Part shown: positions 1 to 4,298 of the stretch, one piece after another
Numbering within the stretch: position 1 is the first letter of the stretch
Layout: every line of letters starts with the position of its first letter
From: Synechococcales cyanobacterium PMM_0085
GTDB taxonomy: Bacteria; Cyanobacteriota; Cyanobacteriia; Elainellales; Elainellaceae
Direction of reading: 5' to 3'
Assembly: GCA_949127705.1 (NCBI GenBank)
Contig: CASBQJ010000399.1
Location: forward strand, 1 to 7,183
DNA length: 7,183 nt
The notes under the pieces: generated by a model
What the model was told of the DNA's origin: nothing
What the model saw: only the letters and a program-made list of their open reading frames with translations
Databases searched by the model: none
Position numbers and translations under genes: made by a program

Positions 1-372
1 TCCTGGCACCGAGTCGGGAACCCCAAACTCTTGGCGGCTGGGGAGGCTAAGGGAAGGCAGGGGGGTGAGCTGCATGGAGGCTTTGCCGGATGGCGTTTTG
101 AACGTGGGTTCGGTGAAAATCCGACCAGAAATTGTAAACTCTTCGTGGGTGTCGTCAATCGCCGCAATTTTTTCGTAGCCCGGAATTGTTTGGGCAATCA
201 GTTGCCGCACGTACTTGGTATCTTGCAGCTTGCGCCAGTTGACTGGGGTGTCGCCGTGCAGTCGATAGGCCAATTCTGTCAGGAAGGTGACTTCGGGAAT
301 TAAGTCGGCATCGGTTAAGTGCGTGGTGCCTTCATCATTCAGGCGGACAAAATTGTTGCCCGACTCCACCGT
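1..372 (-). pseudogene. Internal fragment of a molybdopterin-dependent oxidoreductase, inverted relative to its own C-terminus
   Basis: The minus strand is open from 375 down to base 1 and leaves the window without a stop; a TAA lies just upstream in this frame at 376-378. From Glu at 364-366 it reads about 122 residues: ESGNNFVRLNDEGTTHL, then LTELAYRLHGDTPVNWRKLQ, YVRQLIAQTIPGYEKIA and TPSGKASMQLTPLP. This looks like the region just before the C-terminal molybdopterin-dinucleotide-binding domain of FdhF/YdeP-like bis-MGD oxidoreductases, where a PSGKA motif precedes the final domain. There is no plausible start codon, and the catalytic N-terminal domains are absent. The matching C-terminus lies on the opposite strand from about 365, so the two are best read as pieces of one broken gene. 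The family call rests on motif recognition and the substrate is unknown. The fragment is inferred to be non-functional unless the arrangement is an assembly artefact or a reversible inversion. Confidence 0.72.
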
Positions 373-378
373 CGTTTA
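361..378. other. Inversion breakpoint inside the molybdoenzyme gene
   Basis: Protein similarity to one family switches strand here. Minus-strand coding (T-V-E-S-G-N-N-F) can be read up to about 372, and plus-strand coding (S-T-V-V-Y-K) begins at about 365. The shared bases, roughly ACTCCACCGT, can be read in both directions, which fits a junction made at a short inverted repeat or by microhomology. Only one of the two expected breakpoints is inside the window. Confidence 0.6.
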
Positions 379-661
379 CAAAAATGGTGATCAGTATCGC
401 GGCATGCCCCACCGCAACTGCATTTTGATGAACGCGCAAGATGCAGAATCGGCAGGATTGCACGCCCATCAGCGGGTAACCGTGCAAGGCAACGCTGGAC
501 AGATGCCCGATGTCGAAATTATCTACGGAGCTGTACGTCCGGGAGCCGCGCTGATGTTTTACCCCGAAGTAAATGCCATTTTTAAGGCAAAAACCGAGGT
601 GCGATCGGGCACACCTGCCTTTAAGCGGGTGCCCGTGTTGGTGTATGGCGAGGTGAGTTGA
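365..661 (+). pseudogene. C-terminal molydopterin-dinucleotide-binding domain of a molybdopterin oxidoreductase, 5'-truncated
   Basis: This plus-strand frame reads STVVYKNGDQYRGMPHRNC, then ILMNAQDAESAGL, HQRVTVQG, RPGAALMFYPEVNAIF and RSGTPAFKRVPVLVYGE, ending with TGA at 659-661. That is the signature of the C-terminal beta-barrel domain that binds the molybdopterin guanine dinucleotide in FdhF/YdeP-like oxidoreductases. The frame stays open upstream to a GTG at 287, but residues before about Ser/Thr at 365-370 are only the antisense of the minus-strand piece and do not look like protein. About 98 residues of a protein normally around 700 or more are present, so it cannot be an enzyme on its own. 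It probably completed the minus-strand fragment before an inversion. The family is fairly sure; the exact enzyme and substrate are not known. Confidence 0.75.
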
Positions 662-665
662 AACC

Positions 666-698
666 AGACTTCCGAGGTTTTGAAAACCTCGGAAGTCT
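666..698. repeat. Perfect 33-bp palindrome (16-bp arms, one-base centre), copy 1
   Basis: The left arm AGACTTCCGAGGTTTT is followed by a single G and then its exact reverse complement. It starts four bases after the stop codon of the molybdoenzyme C-terminal piece, so as RNA it could fold into a strong hairpin at the transcript end, although no T-run follows. A related palindrome at 2415-2446 marks it as a member of a dispersed palindromic repeat family rather than a dedicated terminator. The function is unknown. Confidence 0.85.
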
Positions 699-1066
699 TG
701 GATATTGGCGCGATCGCACCCATAAACATCGATGTATTGCGCACTAACATCAGCGCGTTAGTCTGTGCGATCGCAGAAACTATTTCGGAGCATCCGTTTG
801 GTATTTCGGCGATACGTGCTCCGCACAGGCAAGCCAACGCAAGTTCCATATCGGCAACCTCATTGGCTTCTGGTTCGTCAACACAGTCGGCAGATGGCGC
901 GTTGCCCTTGGCACAGCGAAGCCGCTTGGTTTGCCCTTCAGAAGGCTTAATAGTATCTATGTATTAAACGATACTGTCTAGGATTCCGTGTTTTTCATGA
1001 AGATTTGCCAAAGCTTTATAGCCAATGTTTCGACGAAAGAATATAATTCTGCATAAATTCCAATCT

Positions 1067-1191
1067 GGGTATATGGGCAGAATCGCGTCTGCCCTAATTG
1101 CCATTTTGAACATATAGACAGCTATGATTCTGCCTATATGCTCCGTAAGGGTATATAGCCAGACCCGATTCTGCCTATATGCCCCGTCTGG
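1067..1191. repeat. Cluster of short direct and inverted repeats upstream of the DUF1036 gene
   Basis: A 21-bp sequence beginning GATTCTGCCTATATG occurs at 1126-1146 and 1167-1187 with one mismatch (1142 versus 1183), a 41-bp period. The stretch ATATGGGCAGAATCG at 1071-1085 is its inverted copy with one mismatch over 15 bases. GGGTATAT-xx-CAG style sequences at 1067-1080 and 1149-1162 form another imperfect direct pair. Local hairpins are also possible: GGGCAG-8-CTGCCC at 1075-1094, and CCAGAC at 1159-1164 with GTCTGG at 1186-1191. It could be a regulator-binding array, iteron-like DNA or debris of a small mobile repeat; the sequence does not decide. Confidence 0.6.
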
Positions 1192-1294
1192 GGTTGTTAG
1201 ACCGATCGGATCAGTCTACAAACAAGTTAGACCTCAGGGTGCAGATCATTAAAGAGTTAAATTTTCAAAGGAAAAAACGGCGAAGTATAGTTCT

Positions 1295-1726
1295 TTGCGT
1301 TCAGCAATTATCAGTACTACAACTGGGCTATTGGTGTCATCTTTGGGTTTTGTATTTGCAACTCCAGCTCACGCAGACTTTAATCTTTGCAACAGTGCTC
1401 AAACAAAGTATCTTGCCGCAGCCTCATACAATACTGGAAACGGGATAATTTCATTCGGATGGACACAACTCCAACCTGGACAATGCAGTGTACTTTTTAC
1501 GGGACCAGCCGCCAATCATGATATTTCAATCTATGGCGAAAACATTGGAGGAGGATTTACGTCGGGATCAACCCGTAGATGTGTTGTTCAGTTCCCCACT
1601 CAGCGGACTTGGAATATTGCTGGTGCTAATGATGAATCTCGTTGCACAGGTAGAGGAAGGGTAATGGTAGGTTTTACAACGGTACGATCTGCTGGGTTTG
1701 ATTACACATACAGATTGTCTGATTGA
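1295..1726 (+). CDS. Secreted DUF1036-family protein
   Basis: The gene encodes 143 residues. Residues 1-27 form a signal peptide: one Arg, a hydrophobic core TGLLVSSLGFVF and an Ala-His-Ala cleavage motif before Asp28. The mature part begins DFNLCNSAQ and continues to ISFGWTQLQPGQCSVLF. An N-terminal Cys-Asn, an aromatic GW and an L-x-PG-x-C motif are the pattern of DUF1036 proteins, small exported proteins of unknown role. Cysteines at 32, 64, 96 and 117 could make two disulfides in the periplasm or outside. The start is uncertain: TTG at 1295 is the only usual start codon after the in-frame stop at 1250-1252, and no good Shine-Dalgarno is placed for it. The frame continues upstream as VKFSKEKTAKYSSL, so an original ATG may have been lost. 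Base composition is AT-richer than the ABC genes downstream, consistent with an accessory origin. Confidence 0.7.
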   Translation: MRSAIISTTTGLLVSSLGFVFATPAHADFNLCNSAQTKYLAAASYNTGNGIISFGWTQLQPGQCSVLFTGPAANHDISIYGENIGGGFTSGSTRRCVVQFPTQRTWNIAGANDESRCTGRGRVMVGFTTVRSAGFDYTYRLSD

Positions 1727-1747
1727 ATTTCGCTTCAGGTCACTATG

Positions 1748-1778
1748 TCACCCTTTGCCAATCTCTGGAGAAGGGTGA
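1748..1778. terminator. Hairpin between the DUF1036 gene and hicB, possible terminator
   Basis: TCACCCTT (1748-1755) is exactly complementary to AAGGGTGA (1771-1778), with a 15-base loop that can itself close by CCA/TGG. It lies 21 bases after the DUF1036 stop and 39 bases before hicB. There is no clear T-run after it, so termination is plausible but weak; a binding site for the HicBA repressor is an alternative. Confidence 0.4.
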
Positions 1779-1817
1779 TGTTATGCTTTCTAAAAGAGGA
1801 TTTGAGGATGAAACACG

Positions 1818-2027
1818 ATGAAGATTCGTAGCTTTACAGTCATTCTCTACAAAGAAGAGGATGTTTACATCGCTGAATGTCCAGAAGTTGGCACAGTCGA
1901 TCAGGGAGAAACGATCGAACAGGCGATCGCTGGCTTGAGGAAAGCAACGCAGCTCTACCTAGAGGAATTTCCTCTACCTGAAACCTCTCCCAGATTCGTG
2001 ACTAGCATTGAGGTAAGTTATGCCTAA
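1818..2027 (+). CDS. hicB: HicB-family antitoxin
   Basis: The 69-residue protein has the HicB partial RNase H-like fold pattern. A first strand RSFTVILYKEEDVYIAECPE is followed by a GTVDQGET turn and a helix TIEQAIAGLRKATQLYLEEF. HicB binds and neutralises the HicA mRNA interferase encoded next to it. Many HicB proteins carry an extra C-terminal ribbon-helix-helix or HTH DNA-binding domain; none is visible here, and the protein ends soon after the core, so autoregulation may be weak or indirect. The ATG at 1818 has GAGG ten bases upstream (1804-1807). A second AGAGGA (1795-1800) sits before an out-of-frame ATG at 1808 that opens a 7-codon frame overlapping the hicB start. The last eight bases overlap hicA, so the two are cotranslated with antitoxin first. 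Confidence 0.88.
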   Translation: MKIRSFTVILYKEEDVYIAECPEVGTVDQGETIEQAIAGLRKATQLYLEEFPLPETSPRFVTSIEVSYA

Positions 2028-2247
2028 ATTGCCACGAATCTCAAGCAGAGAAGCGATTCGGGCATTGGAACGTTTAGGATTCGAGCAAGTTCGTCAAACT
2101 GGTAGCCATGTTGTCCTGAAGAAGGAAACCGAAGAGGGCAAAGTTGGCTGTGTTGTACCTATGCATCGAGAATTGAAAGTTGGTACGTTGAGCGGCATTA
2201 TCAAGCAAGCGCGAGTTACAGTCGAGGAGTTCATTGAGAGTCTCTGA
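2020..2247 (+). CDS. hicA: HicA-family toxin (mRNA interferase)
   Basis: The 75-residue protein matches the HicA/YcfA double-stranded RNA-binding-like fold. An N-terminal helix SSREAIRALERLGFE is followed by a GSHVVLKK strand carrying the expected catalytic His (His30). VPMHRELKVGTLSGIIKQA follows, where His49 and the GTL-x-x-IIKQA helix are typical of the family. HicA toxins cleave mRNA and stop translation until HicB binds them. The ATG overlaps the end of hicB by eight bases and has GAGGT five bases upstream inside hicB. The length is normal and no residue expected for activity is missing, so the toxin is probably functional. TGA at 2245-2247 is followed after one base by an attC-like palindrome, unusual for a chromosomal TA pair and typical of integron cassettes. 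Confidence 0.9.
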   Translation: MPKLPRISSREAIRALERLGFEQVRQTGSHVVLKKETEEGKVGCVVPMHRELKVGTLSGIIKQARVTVEEFIESL

Positions 2248-2248
2248 G

Positions 2249-2336
2249 GTCTAATAATTCAAATGCAGGCGGACGGTTGAAAGCTTCTGGTGCTGAGTTT
2301 GAGGTTACCTGCCGCCGCTGATTTGAGTCGTTAGCT
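2249..2336 (+). other. Integron attC-like recombination site downstream of hicA
   Basis: This is an 88-bp imperfect palindrome. The left end GTCTAATAATTCAAAT (2249-2264) pairs with ATTTGAGTCGTTAGCT (2321-2336): the 14-position core CTAAYRAYTCAAAT gives 11 Watson-Crick pairs, two G-T wobbles and one mismatch. Further in, CAGGCGG on the left can pair with the CCGCCGCTG region on the right, leaving an unpaired G at 2265, like the extrahelical base of attC sites. The outer boxes GTCTAAT and GTTAGCT each differ at one base from the attC boxes RYYYAAC and GTTRRRY. The centre (about 2277-2306) is unpaired. Size and position, right behind a TA gene pair, fit a gene cassette. No integrase gene is in the window, and no second attC was convincing. 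Confidence 0.55.
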
Positions 2337-2347
2337 TGAAAATTGCT

Positions 2348-2389
2348 AAGGAGAGCAGAACAATGAGCGAGTGCGATCGCTCCACGTAA
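2348..2389 (+). other. Ribosome-binding site with an 8-codon dead-end reading frame
   Basis: AAGGAG at 2348-2353, nine bases before ATG at 2363, is one of the best Shine-Dalgarno/start arrangements in the window. The frame encodes only MSECDRST and stops at TAA 2387-2389, with a HIP1 octamer (2373-2380) inside it. It starts 26 bases after the attC-like site, where the next cassette gene would begin, so it may be the remnant of a lost cassette or a short leader peptide. No homology is recognised. Confidence 0.4.
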
Positions 2390-2414
2390 TTGGGTAGAAC
2401 TCAGAGCGATCGCC

Positions 2415-2446
2415 AGACCTCGGAGGTTTCAAAACCTCCGAGGTCT
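2415..2446. repeat. Perfect palindrome, 15-bp arms, copy 2 of the dispersed family
   Basis: AGACCTCGGAGGTTT is followed by CA and then its exact reverse complement. Compared with the copy at 666-698, positions 5 and 8 of the left arm differ (T to C, C to G), and the paired positions of the right arm carry the matching changes, so base pairing is kept. It lies 73 bases upstream of the ABC operon start. As RNA it would be a very stable hairpin, able to insulate or attenuate the downstream operon, but that is inference. Confidence 0.85.
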
Positions 2447-2473
2447 ACCAGCGGCAGCAGGTCTAATGCTCCA

Positions 2474-2491
2474 GATTGCTATATGCTAATC
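2474..2491. promoter_or_regulatory. Imperfect palindrome in the ABC operon leader, possible promoter/operator
   Basis: GATTGCTATATGCTAATC reads almost the same on the opposite strand and contains TATATG and TGCTAAT, either of which could act as a -10 element. It lies about 30-45 bases before the TTG at 2520. No clear -35 box is seen. It also shares CTATATGCT with the repeat at 1126-1146. This is the only promoter-like sequence found between hicA and the ABC operon. Confidence 0.25.
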
Positions 2492-2519
2492 GCATCCCCC
2501 GTGACGCGGAGAAACGCCT

Positions 2520-4298
2520 TTGGTACAGCCGATAGAGCTTCAAGAACCCTCACCGATGCGATCGCTTCAGCGCGTGCTGAAGAGTCTAAATGCCTATCGC
2601 TGGCTAGCGCTCGGTGCCTTGCTTAGTTCGCTATTGTTAACTGCTGCCTATGCCGTCACGCCGCAGCTATTTCGTTGGGGAATTGACCAGGGCATTGCCG
2701 CCAAAAATCTGCGGGTGGTGCTGATCAGTGCCGCCTGGATGGTGGCAGCGGCGATCGCCCGTGGCCTGTTCAACTTTGGCCAAAGTTTTTGGGCAGAAGC
2801 CGCTTCCCAGGGCGTCGCCTATGATTTACGCAACCGCATTTTTAGCAAAATTCAAACCCTCAGCTTCAGCTATCACGATCAGGCGCAGACGTCTCAACTC
2901 CTGACCCGCGTCACTAGCGACATTGAACAAATTCGCACCTTCCTCAGCACCAGCCTCATGCAGGTGATTAGCGCCATCGTGACGCTGGTTAGCATTGCGG
3001 TAATTTTGCTGATTATGAACTGGCAACTGGCGCTGATTACCCTGACGGTGGTGCCGATGGCGGGCTGGTTACTGGCGCGTTTCCTCAACCGCAATGGCGA
3101 CTTGTTTCGTCAGGTGCAAGAGCAGTTGGGCAATCTCAATGCGGTGCTGCAAGAAAACCTGCTGGGAATTCGGGTGGTGAAAGCGTTTGTGCGCGAGCAG
3201 GCCGAAACCGAGCGCTACACCCAGATGAACCAGGCGTTGGTGCGCACCAACCTGAAAACGATCCTGGCGATTCGCAACACCTTCCCGTTTATCTTTTTGC
3301 TGAGCAACTTGGTGACGCTGGTGGTGGTGGGCTATGGCGGGGCGGCGGTGATTGACGGGCGGTTTTCGATTGGGGAATTAGTTGCGTTTAACTCATACCT
3401 GCTGCTGATTTTGCAGCCGATTTTGCTGATTGGCTTTGCGGCACCCGCGATCGCCCAAGCGGCGGCCTCAGCAGAGCGGGTGTATGAAGTGGTGGATGCG
3501 GCAATCGAAATCCGCGATCGCCCTCAGGCCGTGCCGTTCCACACCTGCGGCGGCAGAATTACGTTTGAGAACGTCTCGTTCCGCTATCCGGGCTCTAGCA
3601 CCTATGCCCTCAAAGACGTGTCGTTTGAAACCCGACCGAATGAGCTAATCGCCATTTTGGGGATGACGGGTTCCGGCAAAAGCACGATCATGAACCTACT
3701 GCCCCGGTTCTACGACGTCACCCAAGGTTCAGTGCGAATTGACGGGCGCGATGTCCGCGATTTTACCTTAGCCAGTTTGCGATCGCGGATCGGGATTGTG
3801 TTCCAAGAAACGACGCTGTTTTCAGGCACCCTGCGCGAAAATATTGCCTATGCCAAACCTGAGGCGTCCTTAGAAGAAGTGATTGACGTCGCCAAAGCAG
3901 CCCAAATGCACGAGTTCATTACCGCTCTGCCCAATGGCTACGATACCTTGGTGGGCGAACGCGGCGTTGGGTTGTCGGGCGGCCAGAAACAGCGAATTGC
4001 GATCGCCCGCACCCTGCTGACCGACTACAGCATCCTGATTCTCGACGACAGCACCTCCGCCGTCGATGCCAAAACCGCTGCCCAAATCCAAGATGCCCTC
4101 GATCGACTGATGCACCAAAAAACCTGCACCTCCTTTGTCATTGCCCAGCGGATTAGCACCGTGCAAAACGCCGACCGAATTTTTCTGATGGACAAAGGCC
4201 GACTGGTGGCACAGGGCACCCACGACGAGCTGATGCGCCACAGCCCGCTGTATGGCGTCATTCTAGAATCGCAGGTCAAACAAAAGGCACCCGCATGA
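2520..4298 (+). CDS. Heterodimeric ABC exporter, degenerate-site half transporter (TM287-like)
   Basis: This 592-residue half transporter has one six-helix membrane domain (about residues 25-320) and one ATPase domain (about 345-580). The Walker A motif is GMTGSGKST (381-389, Lys387), the Q-loop Gln is 429 and the signature is canonical LSGGQ (485-489). Walker B ends in Asp509-Asp510, so Asp replaces the catalytic Glu. The H-loop reads VIAQRIST with Gln543 in place of His. This is the pattern of the degenerate-site partner of heterodimeric exporters such as TM287, which pair with a competent subunit, here the next gene. The likely role is export of lipids, drugs or peptides across the inner membrane; the substrate is unknown. 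The TTG at 2520 has GGAG eight bases upstream. An ATG at 2556 (MRSLQRVLKSL), with a poor ribosome site, is the alternative start. The stop overlaps the next gene by four bases (ATGA). Confidence 0.9.
   Translation: MVQPIELQEPSPMRSLQRVLKSLNAYRWLALGALLSSLLLTAAYAVTPQLFRWGIDQGIAAKNLRVVLISAAWMVAAAIARGLFNFGQSFWAEAASQGVAYDLRNRIFSKIQTLSFSYHDQAQTSQLLTRVTSDIEQIRTFLSTSLMQVISAIVTLVSIAVILLIMNWQLALITLTVVPMAGWLLARFLNRNGDLFRQVQEQLGNLNAVLQENLLGIRVVKAFVREQAETERYTQMNQALVRTNLKTILAIRNTFPFIFLLSNLVTLVVVGYGGAAVIDGRFSIGELVAFNSYLLLILQPILLIGFAAPAIAQAAASAERVYEVVDAAIEIRDRPQAVPFHTCGGRITFENVSFRYPGSSTYALKDVSFETRPNELIAILGMTGSGKSTIMNLLPRFYDVTQGSVRIDGRDVRDFTLASLRSRIGIVFQETTLFSGTLRENIAYAKPEASLEEVIDVAKAAQMHEFITALPNGYDTLVGERGVGLSGGQKQRIAIARTLLTDYSILILDDSTSAVDAKTAAQIQDALDRLMHQKTCTSFVIAQRISTVQNADRIFLMDKGRLVAQGTHDELMRHSPLYGVILESQVKQKAPA

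Larger units (their letters stand above)
662..1294. other. Non-coding stretch with palindromes and short repeats
   Basis: No convincing gene is seen in these 633 bases on either strand; the reading frames present have no family resemblance and cross repeats. Visible structure, besides the two repeat features listed separately, includes two HIP1 octamers at 710-717 and 767-774. A hairpin ACTAAC-8-GTTAGT lies at 743-762 and an inverted pair AGTATC-12-GATACT at 952-975. GTTAGACC occurs twice as a direct repeat, at 1196-1203 and 1226-1233. A weak sigma70-like pair TTGTTA (1194-1199) and TACAAA (1217-1222), 17 bp apart, could serve the gene at 1295, but each box matches consensus at only four of six bases. 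Confidence 0.6.

Noticed and set aside
559..849. Minus-strand open frame of 96 codons starting MELALACLCGARIAE
   Set aside because: It runs antisense through the molybdoenzyme C-terminal domain and through the palindrome at 666-698, which gives the repeated KTSEV. It has no recognisable family and no ribosome site.
680..967. Plus-strand frames in the 680-967 region
   Set aside because: They have low-complexity Ser/Ala-rich translations, begin inside the palindrome and have no family resemblance.
1067..1191. Possible CRISPR array
   Set aside because: The units are short, mixed in orientation and few, with no regular spacers and no cas genes in the window.
1196..1233. Two GTTAGAC sequences that match the attC right box GTTRRRY
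   Set aside because: No matching left box or paired arm could be found upstream at attC spacing, so they are only listed as an 8-bp direct repeat.
1741..1790. Hairpin ending in GATGTTATGC as a second attC site upstream of hicB
   Set aside because: The outer boxes do not match (no AAC-type left box) and pairing stops after eight bases. An ordinary hairpin is the better reading.
2390..2626. Plus-strand frame of 78 codons overlapping the ABC gene start
   Set aside because: It crosses the palindrome at 2415-2446 and overlaps the well-supported ABC gene in another frame.
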